A stretch of DNA of 64,000 bases from Dyadobacter diqingensis (GCF_024220585.1 NZ_JAMXKF010000002.1:257392-321391); one strand, 5' to 3'; positions 47,065 to 57,192 are shown, counted from the first letter of the stretch. A program made the numbers and translations. The notes: generated by a model from the sequence alone, not told the origin.

Positions 47065-47892
47065 ATGAAGAATATGAATTCCAATTTAACCCGGTACAGC
47101 GTTTTAATATTACTACTTTACATAGCCGTATGGGGTGGAACCTCATCCTGCGTATCACCTAAGTCAATTGTATATTTCCAAGGGGATACGTTAAGACATT
47201 CTTCACAGGACGTAGTGCAGAATTATATACCAACAATTCAAAGCAATGACCTGCTTTCAATCGTTGTCGGAAGTTTAAACTCAGAAGCGAACGAAATGTT
47301 TAATACAGCTAATACGGCTATGACTGCAAGTACGAATTACTCTGCCAATAGCAGTGGTGCTAGATTACAGCCACTTGGCTACTTGGTAAATTTGGATGGC
47401 TTTATTGAAATACCAATGATTGGTAAAGTGAAGATCAAAGGCTTAACAACCACAGCGGCAGCTGATACAATCCGTTATAAACTTCTAAATTTTTTGAAAG
47501 AGCCTTCTGTGATGGTCCGAAACTTAAATTTTAAAGTGTCAGTACTTGGCGAAGTAAAGTTACCTGCAGTATATGTCATTCCCGATGAGAAAATCACACT
47601 ACCGGAAGTTCTGAGCCTTGCCGGCGATTTAACAATATATGGAAATAGAAGTAATGTAATGATTATTAGAGAGGAAAACGGGAAACGGGAGTATGCTCGA
47701 ATTGACCTTACGTCCAGAGACATTTTTAACTCCCCCTATTATTATTTGCATAAAAATGACGTAGTCTACGTAGAACCGGTTAAATCAAAAATGCTAGATA
47801 CAGATAGCCGTGTCAGGACAGTTCCACTGATTGCTACCATTGTCGGGGGCATCAGCACCTTGGGGATCCTGATTCTTAACATCACGAAATAA
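47065..47892 (+). CDS. Wza-like polysaccharide export lipoprotein
   Basis: The 275-residue outer-membrane/periplasmic export protein has lipobox GTSSC (Cys29). The Poly_export domain includes IQSNDLLSIVVGSLN and GYLVNLDGFIEIPMIGKVKIKG. An SLBB domain follows (KVSVLGEVKLPAVYVIPDEKITLPE...LTIYGNRSNVMIIRE). A C-terminal hydrophobic segment (LIATIVGGISTLGILIL) may span the membrane. It forms the exit channel for the polysaccharide together with the Wzc-like kinase encoded 32 bp downstream. Confidence 0.92.
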   Translation: MKNMNSNLTRYSVLILLLYIAVWGGTSSCVSPKSIVYFQGDTLRHSSQDVVQNYIPTIQSNDLLSIVVGSLNSEANEMFNTANTAMTASTNYSANSSGARLQPLGYLVNLDGFIEIPMIGKVKIKGLTTTAAADTIRYKLLNFLKEPSVMVRNLNFKVSVLGEVKLPAVYVIPDEKITLPEVLSLAGDLTIYGNRSNVMIIREENGKREYARIDLTSRDIFNSPYYYLHKNDVVYVEPVKSKMLDTDSRVRTVPLIATIVGGISTLGILILNITK

Positions 47893-47924
47893 TATCAATT
47901 ATTACAGACCGAAATCTCAACAGA

Positions 47925-50285
47925 ATGTCACAAGATTTTTTAGAAGACGAGGAACAGGAATTTAATTTACAAGATTATATCCGTCGCTATTTACGATACT
48001 GGTATTTGTTCCCAATTTTTGTCGCATTGACACTAACTGCTGCTTTTTTTTATCTGCAGATCACACAACCTGTGTACAGCGCAAAAACCAGTATTTTAAT
48101 TAAGGATGAAAAAAAAGGTCTTGGAGGATCTCAGGGAGATATCTTATCAGAACTAAGCAACCAGTTTGGTGGAAATAAGCTCGTTGAAAATGAGTTGGAA
48201 ATACTCAAGTCCCAAACATTGATGGAGCAGGTGATTAAAGAGTTAAGTTTGGATGTTTCCTATACTACCAAAGATGGCCTTAGTACTGTAAACCTTTATC
48301 AGGAGAGCCCCGTAATCGTTCGACCTGAAATTATCACAGAACAGGGACTTGAGGAGCCGCTTGTTATTCATATGGCAGACAGCCTGCATTTTACCTTCAA
48401 CAACGAGGATAAGCTGCATACTTTCGGTCAGCGATTTAATAATGCCTGGGGAGCGTTTATAGTCAACAAAGGCAAAAATACCGAATACGCAGATATAAAA
48501 GTATCTTTTGGTGATGTTAAGAATCTTGCCGAAAAGATGTTGGCCCGCCTCAAGGTACAACAACCCAATATTAAAAGTACAGTTATTGAGCTTACATATG
48601 AAGACGTTTCTGTCCAAAGGGGAAAAGATGTTCTTAACAAATTACTTGATGTTTATGTTCAATCCTCATTAAGTGATAAAAATAGTGAAGCGAGCAATAC
48701 ATTGAAGTTTATTGAAACTCGTCTGGGCTTGATTACGGGTGAGCTGGGTGATGTAGAAAAAGACGTGGAATCATATAAAACAACAAAAGGCATTACAGAC
48801 ATTAGTGCCGAATCTCAACTTTTCCTGGAAAACATCAAAGAGAATGATGCCAAATTAAATGAGGTAAACACACAGATTAGTATCCTTGAAAGTGTCGACA
48901 CTTACATAAAAAATGCCGGCGATGGCGCTGTTGCACCGGCCACTTACATGATCAACGATCCAGTACTAGTCTCCCTACTTACGAAATTCAACGAACTCGA
49001 ATTGCAACGCGAACGATATGCGAGAACCACCACTGCCAACAACCCCCTACTACAAACTATTAATACCCAACTAGATGGCACACGTCAGGCGATTCGAGAA
49101 AATGTCCAAAACCTGAGGCGCGGTATGGATGTTACCAAACAAAATTTACAGGGAATAAACACTCGTTTCTCAGCCGGATTGAGAAGTATCCCACAAAAAG
49201 AGAGAGAATTTGTGGGGATTAAACGCCAACAAAGTATCAAGGAAGGCTTATACCTCTATCTTTTACAAAAGAGAGAAGAAACTGCATTAATGTATGCTTC
49301 TACTGTAACTGACAGTCGTTTGATTGACGCCCCTATTTCGACTTACAAACCCATTAAACCAAAAAGATCCCTCATCTGGGCTGGAGCTGGAGCGGCCGGA
49401 TTTGCAATTCCATTACTTTTAATTAATCTGATATTTTTATTAAATAATACAGTACAAAACAGAGAAGAAATAGAAAAAACCACACATGCTTCTATTCTAG
49501 GAGAAATTGGACACATGAAAACTGCCAAAGGCGAACCAGGTGAAGATGCCATTATTAAAATGACCAGCCGCAGCGCAGTGGCGGAACAGTTTAGAGCTCT
49601 CCGTACAAACCTCCAGTATCTAGGCGATGGCAGTTGTCGTGTCCTAATGTTCACCTCTTCTATTGGAGGTGAGGGGAAGAGTTTTGTTAGTATTAACTTG
49701 GCAGCAAGCTTAGCTTACTCCGACAAACGTGTATTGCTTATCGGTTTAGACTTGCGCAAACCGACTTTACATGATCGTTTGCAGGTCCCTAATCAGTATG
49801 GAGCGTCCAACTGCCTGATTGGTCAGGGAAAGCCTTCTGATTTTATTCAGTCCACGATTGTCCATCCTAAATTCGATGTATTAACAAGTGGACCAATCCC
49901 TCCCAACCCCTCTGAACTACTAAGTAATGGCCGTTTACCATTATTACTTGCAGAACTCCGTAAGGAATATGATTACATACTAATTGACTCTCCCCCATAT
50001 GGACTGGTGACAGATTCATCCCTAATTGCTGAGCATGTCGATGCCACTTTGTATCTGGTTCGCTTCAATTATACATTAATAGATCACCTAAAACGTATCG
50101 GTGAATTACAGCGAGCAAAACGCTTCTCCAATCTTTCCGTAATATTCAACGGTGTAAATTATGGAGCTGGGTACGGATATGGGTATGGGTATGGCGGGTA
50201 TGGATACGGATACTACGGTGACGATAAGGAAACCAAAGTACAGAGTGTAGGTTATCGACTGAAAAAATTAGTTGGGAAAGTGTAA
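47925..50285 (+). CDS. Wzc-like polysaccharide co-polymerase and BY-kinase
   Basis: The 786-residue inner-membrane protein starts with a Wzz domain with TM1 (YLFPIFVALTLTAAFFYL, ~28-45). Long periplasmic coiled coils follow (~180-430), then TM2 (LIWAGAGAAGFAIPLLLINL, ~483-502). The cytoplasmic tyrosine-kinase domain has Walker A SSIGGEGKSFVS (~578), A' LLIGLDLRKPT and Walker B YILIDSPPYG. The C-terminal tail is Tyr/Gly-rich (GAGYGYGYGYGGYGYGYYG), providing autophosphorylation sites. It controls chain length and export with the Wza-like protein, and the PHP phosphatase upstream should reverse its phosphorylation. Kinase and membrane parts are fused, as in proteobacteria. Confidence 0.93.
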   Translation: MSQDFLEDEEQEFNLQDYIRRYLRYWYLFPIFVALTLTAAFFYLQITQPVYSAKTSILIKDEKKGLGGSQGDILSELSNQFGGNKLVENELEILKSQTLMEQVIKELSLDVSYTTKDGLSTVNLYQESPVIVRPEIITEQGLEEPLVIHMADSLHFTFNNEDKLHTFGQRFNNAWGAFIVNKGKNTEYADIKVSFGDVKNLAEKMLARLKVQQPNIKSTVIELTYEDVSVQRGKDVLNKLLDVYVQSSLSDKNSEASNTLKFIETRLGLITGELGDVEKDVESYKTTKGITDISAESQLFLENIKENDAKLNEVNTQISILESVDTYIKNAGDGAVAPATYMINDPVLVSLLTKFNELELQRERYARTTTANNPLLQTINTQLDGTRQAIRENVQNLRRGMDVTKQNLQGINTRFSAGLRSIPQKEREFVGIKRQQSIKEGLYLYLLQKREETALMYASTVTDSRLIDAPISTYKPIKPKRSLIWAGAGAAGFAIPLLLINLIFLLNNTVQNREEIEKTTHASILGEIGHMKTAKGEPGEDAIIKMTSRSAVAEQFRALRTNLQYLGDGSCRVLMFTSSIGGEGKSFVSINLAASLAYSDKRVLLIGLDLRKPTLHDRLQVPNQYGASNCLIGQGKPSDFIQSTIVHPKFDVLTSGPIPPNPSELLSNGRLPLLLAELRKEYDYILIDSPPYGLVTDSSLIAEHVDATLYLVRFNYTLIDHLKRIGELQRAKRFSNLSVIFNGVNYGAGYGYGYGYGGYGYGYYGDDKETKVQSVGYRLKKLVGKV

Positions 50286-50294
50286 CAAAGATTT

Positions 50295-50334
50295 TACCGG
50301 GTAAATCAGCAATAAACTGTTGATTTACCTGGTA
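50295..50334 (+). terminator. Hairpin terminator after the Wzc-like gene
   Basis: A 17-base stem with two G-U pairs (50295-50311 / 50318-50334) has loop ataaac and lies nine bases after the stop. The U-tract is weak. Confidence 0.55.
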
Positions 50335-50679
50335 AGTTGAAATACAACAACTCCTCGTCAAACTCAATAGACAAAAAATATCATTTTGGTACAATTATTA
50401 TATTAACATTAAAATACAATTAAAAAAAACTTGTAAAATTTCAATGATCACTTAATTGAATTTAAAATGACAGAGTATTTATTGAATAAAAGCAAGAAAG
50501 ATAAAATATATTTTGAATATAGTAAAAATAGTATTATTTTCAGTAGTCCTTTGAGAGATTCGTACTGTATAAATATTTTCGGATGACCATAAATGGGACT
50601 GATCCGAACAAATTCTTGAAGTGACTATTTTACTCAACGTTATATATGAAATCAATTACCTATTTAGACAAAAACAAAA

Positions 50680-50706
50680 TAGACAGGCTGCCAGGCAGCC
50701 TGTCTA
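50680..50706 (+). other. Perfect 13-bp hairpin
   Basis: tagacaggctgcc (50680-50692) and ggcagcctgtcta (50694-50706) are separated by one base. A short T-run follows (cgttt). It is ~320 bp upstream of the mannose-1-phosphate guanylyltransferase gene and is GC-rich within AT-rich DNA, so it may be a terminator or leader structure. Confidence 0.5.
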
Positions 50707-51024
50707 CGTTTCGGAATCAATTGCGGCCCAACTCAGGTCATGATTCGCCAGGCTTCAATGCTCTAACTGCACCTTAAATTATAACAACGGCGTATTACCT
50801 AAGCTTCAATGCTGTGTATGCTATTTCTGATGGGAAAATTAATGGAGTTTACAGAGGAGAACATATATCTTTTTATAAAGATCTGGATATGACTTACCTT
50901 CTTTAATATTACTTCTCTTGATACCTTTTCTCTATCGGGGCTTTTTACCAAGTCTGAAAAATTGAAGTTATACCACTGGCAACTCAGTCGACGATTGAAT
51001 GACGTTAGCCTTAGCCACTAAATT

Positions 51025-52026
51025 ATGAGTATCATCCACGTAGTTTTATCCGGAGGGGTTGGTAGCAGACTATGGCCTGTTTCCAGAAAATCAATGCCGA
51101 AACAATATATCCCAATGTTCGGTGACAAATCTTTGTTTCAACTGACAGCTGAACGAAATAAGGACTTCGTCGACCATACAATCATAGTTGGCAATAAAGA
51201 CAATTATTTGTTATCACAAGCGGATCTAATAAGAGCTGGTGTTTACAAGTACACAGAAATTATTGAAGCCGCGCCACGAAATACCGCAGCGGCTATTGCT
51301 TTTGCTGCTTTTAACACAAAGCCCGATGATTTGCTACTTGTTACGCCTTCGGATCATATTATCACCAATGACCAAGCTTATGCCAAGGCGATAACAGAAT
51401 CTGTTGCATTAGCAGAACAAGGCTATCTCGTTACATTTGGCATAAAACCGTCCAAGCCAGAAACTGGTTATGGATATATAGAACATCAAGGCAATGAAGT
51501 TATTGCATTTAGGGAAAAACCTAATTTATCAACTGCAGAGTTATTTTTACAGCAAGGCAATTTTCTTTGGAACAGTGGCATGTTTTGTTTCCAAGCAGGT
51601 GTATATCTCGAGGAACTTAAATCACTGGAACCTGAAATTTACCTGACAGCTCTTGAAACTTCACAACGACAATGCAATGCCTTCCTCCCGGAAACTGAGA
51701 CTATGTTAATTCCCTCCAAGAGTATTGACTATGCAGTTATGGAAAAATCCGAAAAAATTAAAGTAGTCCATACAACCTTTGGATGGTCAGATTTGGGATC
51801 ATTTGAATCTATATGGGATCATTGGGAAAGTGAAGGAGAAGAACATCGATTCATTCAAAATAATTGCATTGTTGGATCTTCAAAGCATGTTGAATTCTTG
51901 GGAGTTGATAACATAATTTTGGTAGAAACTAATGACGCAATTTTAGTAGTTGCCAAAAAAAGCTCTCAGGATGTAAAGAAAATTTATGAAAGACTAGAGA
52001 AGGAAAAACCTGAGCTAATAAATTAA
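51025..52026 (+). CDS. manC: Mannose-1-phosphate guanylyltransferase
   Basis: The 333-residue nucleotidyltransferase has signature VVLSGGVGSRLWPVSRKSMPKQ, the mannose-binding motif FREKP (usually FVEKP) and LWNSGMFCF. It makes GDP-mannose from mannose-1-phosphate and GTP. It is the short, single-domain form without the C-terminal phosphomannose-isomerase domain found in ~470-residue ManC proteins. It stands between the export machinery and the glycan-building genes, so the exported polysaccharide probably contains mannose or a GDP-mannose-derived sugar such as fucose. Confidence 0.9.
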   Translation: MSIIHVVLSGGVGSRLWPVSRKSMPKQYIPMFGDKSLFQLTAERNKDFVDHTIIVGNKDNYLLSQADLIRAGVYKYTEIIEAAPRNTAAAIAFAAFNTKPDDLLLVTPSDHIITNDQAYAKAITESVALAEQGYLVTFGIKPSKPETGYGYIEHQGNEVIAFREKPNLSTAELFLQQGNFLWNSGMFCFQAGVYLEELKSLEPEIYLTALETSQRQCNAFLPETETMLIPSKSIDYAVMEKSEKIKVVHTTFGWSDLGSFESIWDHWESEGEEHRFIQNNCIVGSSKHVEFLGVDNIILVETNDAILVVAKKSSQDVKKIYERLEKEKPELIN

Positions 52027-52141
52027 GAATGTCTAGAAACTTTGATCACATGTAATTTAGGTTGATCTGGCATTGTCGATCTTTTTTTGATCAAAGAAGG
52101 CATAGTTTCCACACCAAGTTCGAATAGCTTTAAATTCTAAA

Positions 52142-53671
52142 ATGCAAGCAGTCAGGAAAGTAGCGATCAATACAGGAATATTATATGGCAGGATGCTCCT
52201 AACCATGGCGATAGCCCTTTATTCAACAAGATTAGTTCTAAATGCTCTGGGGAGTATAGATTATGGTATTTTCAATTTAATTGCCGGTGTCATTGCAATG
52301 TTATCTTTTCTAAACACAGCGATGACCGCCTCTACTCAGCGATTTTTATCCTTTTATCAAGGAAAAAACGATTCTATTAAACAGAAATCGGTATTTTCCA
52401 ATAGTTTAATTCTGCATCTTGTCATCGGAGTTGTAATTGTTTTAAGCCTCGAAATAATCGGTTTATTTCTTTTTGAGGGCTTTCTCAACATTCCTGAGAA
52501 TCGCCTGGGCACGGCTAAAATTGTTTATCATTTTATGTCCGCTACCGTTTTTTTTACAGTTATCTCTGTTCCATTTACGGGCACCCTAAATGCCAGAGAA
52601 AATATGGCTGTACTTGCATCGGTGAGCGTTATAGAAGCACTTTCAAAACTCTCTATTGCAATTCTGCTTTTATTTCTAACAAAGGACAAACTTGAAATAT
52701 TTGGGCTTTTGACTGCTAGCGTGAGCGTGTTAAGCTTTATATTATACTCGTCATATTGTCTATTTAAATATCAGGAATGCTCAATTTCTAATCTCTTTAA
52801 AACGGACCCGATTCTACTGAAAGAATTAACCTCTTTTGCTGGATGGAATTTATTTGGTACGCTGTGTAGCCTAGGTAGAACTCAGGGATTGGCAATAATG
52901 TTAAATATCTTTTTTGGCGCAGTAGTAAACGCTGCTTATGGTATTGCCAATCAGGTCTCGGGGCAGCTAAATTTCTTCTCTTATACATTGCTCCAGGCTT
53001 TGAATCCACAAATCATGAAAAGTGAAGGAGCCAATGACAGACAACGAATGCTACGCTTATCAATGATTGCAAGTAAGTTCGGTTTCTTTTCTCTGGCAAT
53101 AGTGGCAATTCCCTGTATGTTTGAAATGAAAGCCATTCTTGAATTCTGGCTCAAAGAGGTTCCAGATCATACCCTAATTTTTTGCAATTTGATTTTGGCA
53201 GGAACCTTAATAAACCAGTTGACAATTGGTTTACAATCAGCTATCCAAGCAACTGGCCGAATCAAAATTTACCAATCAGTTGTTGGATCTATAATCCTTT
53301 TAAACCTGCCAATAGCTTATATACTTCTGAAATTAGGCTATCCGGCATATATGGCTCTTGTCAGTTTTTCATTAATTGAATTAATTGCGTGTGGATTCAG
53401 ATTGTATTTTCTCAACCAAATCGCAGGGCTATCGATAAGTGAATATTTTAAGAGTGTAATCCTTAGGGAAATAGTTCCAGTATCCTCCGCTATTCTAGCG
53501 TGTTTATTAGTAAATCTATATTCTCAGTTTCAATATAGATTTTTTCTTACCGGAATAACATCATCGACTGTTTTTATCCTATCAATTCTCCTAACCGGAT
53601 TAGAGCAAAACGAAAGAAATATGATTGGCTCAATACTTAGGAGATTTGTAAAATTAGAATTCCAAAAATAG
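52142..53671 (+). CDS. Wzx-like polysaccharide flippase
   Basis: The 509-residue polytopic membrane protein of the MVF/polysaccharide-synthase superfamily has ~12-14 hydrophobic segments: ILYGRMLLTMAIALYSTRLVLNAL, LNLPIAYILLKLGYPAYMALV and FFLTGITSSTVFILSILLTG among others. The N-terminal NTGILYGRMLLTMAIALYSTR is typical of this family. It should flip the undecaprenyl-linked repeat unit to the periplasm. AT-rich codon use begins here and continues to ~60.9 kb. Confidence 0.88.
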   Translation: MQAVRKVAINTGILYGRMLLTMAIALYSTRLVLNALGSIDYGIFNLIAGVIAMLSFLNTAMTASTQRFLSFYQGKNDSIKQKSVFSNSLILHLVIGVVIVLSLEIIGLFLFEGFLNIPENRLGTAKIVYHFMSATVFFTVISVPFTGTLNARENMAVLASVSVIEALSKLSIAILLLFLTKDKLEIFGLLTASVSVLSFILYSSYCLFKYQECSISNLFKTDPILLKELTSFAGWNLFGTLCSLGRTQGLAIMLNIFFGAVVNAAYGIANQVSGQLNFFSYTLLQALNPQIMKSEGANDRQRMLRLSMIASKFGFFSLAIVAIPCMFEMKAILEFWLKEVPDHTLIFCNLILAGTLINQLTIGLQSAIQATGRIKIYQSVVGSIILLNLPIAYILLKLGYPAYMALVSFSLIELIACGFRLYFLNQIAGLSISEYFKSVILREIVPVSSAILACLLVNLYSQFQYRFFLTGITSSTVFILSILLTGLEQNERNMIGSILRRFVKLEFQK

Positions 53672-53705
53672 GCAAACATCCGTTTTTACTTTAAAATTAA
53701 TTGAA

Positions 53706-54587
53706 ATGAACTATTTATATTACAAGGACAAAAAGGGAAATTTTGGAGACGATTTAAACCCTTGGCTCTGGCCTAAATTGATAGAAAAAGAGAAAGAAAT
53801 AGATAAACATTTTGTCGGCATCGGAACAGTGTTGTTTGAAAATAATTCGCTATTCACTGGGTTCAAAAACGAACAAAAAATTGTCTTTGGCAGTGGTGTA
53901 AGACCCAGTTATTCTCAGCTTAGTTTTGACGAAACCTGGGATATTCGTTTTTTAAGAGGCCCCATGTCTGCGTCTTTCCTTGATGGTAAGTATAAGTATA
54001 TCACGGATGCAGCTTATGCTCTTCGTCAATTACCCGATTTTGACAAGTTTCAATCTACTCCGAAAAAACATGAAATTAGTTTCATTCCCTACTTTCAATC
54101 ACTATCATATTTGAATTGGAAACAAATTTGTGCTGATCTTAATATAAATTACATTTCACCTCATGCAGAGTTAGGAATCGACCATATACTAACTGAAATC
54201 GCGTCGTCCAAGTTAATCATCACAGAAGCTATGCATGGGGCTATAATTGCAGATATTTTCAGAATTCCCTGGCATAGAATCGTTTTTTCAACGCCTCATA
54301 ACGAAGGAGGTATGGTTTCTGAGTTTAAATGGAATGATTGGATGCAATCAGTAGGATTGAAAAATATTGACGTAAGTCAGGTGAAATTATACAGAAAACC
54401 TTTTCTCCACAATTGGATAAAGAGTATTTCAAATGGAATGATCAACGCTGAATTTTATTTGAGAAATGTTGGTAAAAGTGACATGATTAACACGATCTCA
54501 AGTATAAAAAATTACTATTTATCTTCGGATACGATAGTTTCAGAAGTCGACGAAAAAATACATGATGAGCTGAAGTTAATTCGATAA
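53706..54587 (+). CDS. Polysaccharide pyruvyl transferase-like protein
   Basis: The 293-residue protein starts NYLYYKDKKGNFGDDLNPWLWPKLI, characteristic of the polysaccharide pyruvyl transferase family. Further family features are IVFGSGVRP, IRFLRGPMSASFL and KLIITEAMHGAIIADIFRIPW. Such enzymes add ketal-linked pyruvate from PEP to sugars of exopolysaccharides, giving them negative charge. It is cytoplasmic and starts 34 bp after the flippase. Confidence 0.88.
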   Translation: MNYLYYKDKKGNFGDDLNPWLWPKLIEKEKEIDKHFVGIGTVLFENNSLFTGFKNEQKIVFGSGVRPSYSQLSFDETWDIRFLRGPMSASFLDGKYKYITDAAYALRQLPDFDKFQSTPKKHEISFIPYFQSLSYLNWKQICADLNINYISPHAELGIDHILTEIASSKLIITEAMHGAIIADIFRIPWHRIVFSTPHNEGGMVSEFKWNDWMQSVGLKNIDVSQVKLYRKPFLHNWIKSISNGMINAEFYLRNVGKSDMINTISSIKNYYLSSDTIVSEVDEKIHDELKLIR

Positions 54588-54615
54588 CAGCACAACTAAA
54601 AATTGCCTTTATAAT

Positions 54616-55962
54616 ATGTTTAAGCTGGAGTTTTTCATTATTTGGAGTATTTTCTATTTATGTCGTATCCTCTTTTTAAAGAAAGAGACAAATCCGGCTG
54701 TACTTTTGATAAGCTTTTTCTTGTCCATAACTCCACTTCAGGTAAACATACCAATAGGCAAATCAGAATACCAAATTTTATCTGGTAGTCTTGGCAGCCA
54801 GATGTATATATTCCTCCCATTCATATTATTCTGTCTAGCATTCCCACTATTTCAGTTCAAGTTAAAAATGGATTGGTGGGATAAGAGGAACAGATGGATA
54901 TGGATAGTACTAGGACTATTCGGCATGTCATTTTTAAATTCTGATAATGAGAATAGTACTGGTACTTTAGTTGCATTATGTCTCTTTTCGTCCTGTATTC
55001 TTTTCTTTGCGACAATTAATTCTAATGTCTCGTACAAAACTATTCTTAAAGGAACGTATGATGGTTTCTTTGTGTTGGGAATTGCCAATTTTATTCTTGC
55101 CGTATGTTTCCCCATTTTAAACATGAAAATAGTAACCACACTATTTCATCTTACCGGTGACGTTGGCGCCACAAGAATGGGCTCTGAATCCAGAGCCGGT
55201 GCAATTGGCTTTTTTGCTCATCCGGGAGCTCTAGCACTATATTCTACTATTTCTTCCGTGTTTTTTCTTTTTTACATCTTGAATAAACAAAATGTAAAAA
55301 AGAGCAACTTTATTTTTCTTTTAAATTTAGTTACTATCGTACTTACCTTTTCCAGAACTACATATCTGGTTTATATTTTGGTAATATTTCTTTCATATTA
55401 TATCCTTAAGAACCCAAAAAAATCCATTTTTTCTCTAAAAAATGTATTACGACTTTTTCTACCGCTCGGTCTTCTATTTTTATGGATAATCGTATTTTCA
55501 CCACTTAGCGATATATTTCTAGAAAGTGACGTTAATCAACAATTTGACAATAGAGCTCTTCACTGGTTGATGGCAATTGAAGCTTTTAAACAAGCTCCAA
55601 TCTTCGGTGTGGGTCTTAATACTCATTTGATTTATTTTTCAAAACATCCTACCATTTTAAAGAATTTAGAATTAAGTCCATTTTTCCTCGAAAATCCAAT
55701 CCACAATATCCATTTAATATTGCTGGTTGAGCTGGGGTTAGTGGGTTTTATTATGTGGATAATCTTTTTGGGTAGGAGTGTTGCTAATTCTAAATTCGAC
55801 ATTTCGAAAGGTCAGAATACAGCACTTTCTATTACTCAAATTGGTACAGTAATAGTTTACATATTTTATGGCCTTACTGGCTGGGCTCCATTTTCATTAA
55901 ACATACTGCCATACTTTTTATTTATCATGTACTTCGCTGAGAAATACAGAGGAGTGCATTAA
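54616..55962 (+). CDS. Wzy-like O-antigen/exopolysaccharide polymerase
   Basis: The 448-residue membrane protein has ~10-12 transmembrane segments. The conserved Wzy_C/O-antigen-ligase-type periplasmic loop is NRALHWLMAIEAFKQAPIFGVGLNT, followed by NPIHNIHLILLVELGLVGFIMWI with the family's H-N-x-x-L motif. It should join repeat units on the periplasmic side. The sequence is highly variable in this family, and linkage and repeat unit cannot be inferred. Very AT-rich. Confidence 0.88.
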   Translation: MFKLEFFIIWSIFYLCRILFLKKETNPAVLLISFFLSITPLQVNIPIGKSEYQILSGSLGSQMYIFLPFILFCLAFPLFQFKLKMDWWDKRNRWIWIVLGLFGMSFLNSDNENSTGTLVALCLFSSCILFFATINSNVSYKTILKGTYDGFFVLGIANFILAVCFPILNMKIVTTLFHLTGDVGATRMGSESRAGAIGFFAHPGALALYSTISSVFFLFYILNKQNVKKSNFIFLLNLVTIVLTFSRTTYLVYILVIFLSYYILKNPKKSIFSLKNVLRLFLPLGLLFLWIIVFSPLSDIFLESDVNQQFDNRALHWLMAIEAFKQAPIFGVGLNTHLIYFSKHPTILKNLELSPFFLENPIHNIHLILLVELGLVGFIMWIIFLGRSVANSKFDISKGQNTALSITQIGTVIVYIFYGLTGWAPFSLNILPYFLFIMYFAEKYRGVH

Positions 55963-55977
55963 TTATACTTAGAAAAG

Positions 55978-57192
55978 ATGAAATTATTATTCATTGCCCA
56001 TGAATTCCCTTATCCGCCCAACCACGGTGCTAAAATGGACATTTGGAATAGATTATTGGCGTTGAAAGAACAAGGTGTTGAAGTGTTTCTATTGACATGG
56101 TACGGTATAAAGAAAGGAGACAAACCTCAATCATTGGAGATCGAAGTTGTCGAGAGTAACGTGAGCAACTTATTTTTGATTCCAATGGAAAGAGGTTGGA
56201 AAAGAATTCTAAGATCATTGAGCAACCCGTCGCTGGTCGCATCCAGAATGCTATCAGATGGTACTTACCAATCCTTAATAAAAGAGCTAGAAGAATTTAA
56301 AGCCGATGCAGTATTTATTGATGGAATCTACGGAGGTTCAACTGGTCTTAAAATAGCTAATCATTTTAGATTACCATCCGGGTTAAGACTTCACAACATC
56401 GAGCATAAATACATGTACGGTCAATATTTACTTGCTAAAAATTTGAAAGAAAGGCTCGCTATTATAATTTCTCTAATTCATTTAAAAAAATACGAATACG
56501 ATCTCCTTTCGACTGTAACAGCGTTTTTTGACATTTCCACACATGATTTGCAATTTTGGAGAGAAGAAGGTTTGCAGAATGGTTTTTGGCTGCCTCCTGT
56601 TTTCCCAAACAAGCAAACACGTAAAAGTCAAGACCTTAACGATAGTAAAAATAGCTTTGATATAGGTTTTTTCGGCAATTTAAATACTCCAAATAATGTT
56701 AAAGGGATTCAATGGTTTATTGAACAAGTATATCCAAAGGTAAAAGTAGAATATCACGACTCTAAATTTCTTGTAATGGGTTCAATGCCAAATCAGGAGA
56801 TTATTGATTTATGTAGTTCCGACAAAACAATCACGTTGATACCAAACCCTACTGATCCATATCTATATCTGGATAATACAAAGGTGTTGATAAATCCTGT
56901 CCAATTTGCAAGCGGAGTAAATATCAAGTCGATTGATATGTTATTTCTCCCAAACCAAGTGGTAAGTACAAGTTCTGGAATAAAAGGACTTCCAAAAGAA
57001 TTCAGTGATGTTTTTTACATAGCCGATACTCCGGAATTATATGCGAAATACATTCTACAAATCTTGAAATCAGACATTTTAAAGAAGAACGATGAACAAC
57101 GAGAAGCTTTAAAGAAAATGTTCCATTATGAAAATGTAAAGAGTATTACCAACATTCTAAAGCCCACCCAAGATGTTTCACCAATTGATTAA
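55978..57192 (+). CDS. GT4-type glycosyltransferase
   Basis: The 404-residue GT-B glycosyltransferase has N-terminal domain LFIAHEFPYPPNHGAKMDIWNRLLALKEQG. The linker/C-terminal domain contains DIGFFGNLNTPNNVKGIQWFIEQVYPKV, LVMGSMPNQEII and NPVQFASGVNIKSIDML. The EX7E-type nucleotide-binding motif is replaced by a SGVNIKSIDML arrangement seen in some GT4 relatives. Donor and acceptor are unknown. It overlaps the next gene by 20 bp, showing translational coupling. Confidence 0.87.
   Translation: MKLLFIAHEFPYPPNHGAKMDIWNRLLALKEQGVEVFLLTWYGIKKGDKPQSLEIEVVESNVSNLFLIPMERGWKRILRSLSNPSLVASRMLSDGTYQSLIKELEEFKADAVFIDGIYGGSTGLKIANHFRLPSGLRLHNIEHKYMYGQYLLAKNLKERLAIIISLIHLKKYEYDLLSTVTAFFDISTHDLQFWREEGLQNGFWLPPVFPNKQTRKSQDLNDSKNSFDIGFFGNLNTPNNVKGIQWFIEQVYPKVKVEYHDSKFLVMGSMPNQEIIDLCSSDKTITLIPNPTDPYLYLDNTKVLINPVQFASGVNIKSIDMLFLPNQVVSTSSGIKGLPKEFSDVFYIADTPELYAKYILQILKSDILKKNDEQREALKKMFHYENVKSITNILKPTQDVSPID

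Larger units (their letters stand above)
50286..51024. other. 739-bp intergenic region inside the polysaccharide locus
   Basis: The region has a hairpin terminator after the kinase gene (50295-50334), a perfect 13-bp hairpin (50680-50706) and a possible 39-residue frame (50467-50586, MTEYLLNKSKKDKIY...) without recognisable features. The region is AT-rich, and the sequence after 50710 has no intact gene. It may be a promoter/leader region or the scar of a lost gene. Confidence 0.5.

Noticed and set aside
50467..50586. 39-residue frame in the gap before manC.
   Set aside because: AT-rich, low-complexity composition and no recognisable motif.
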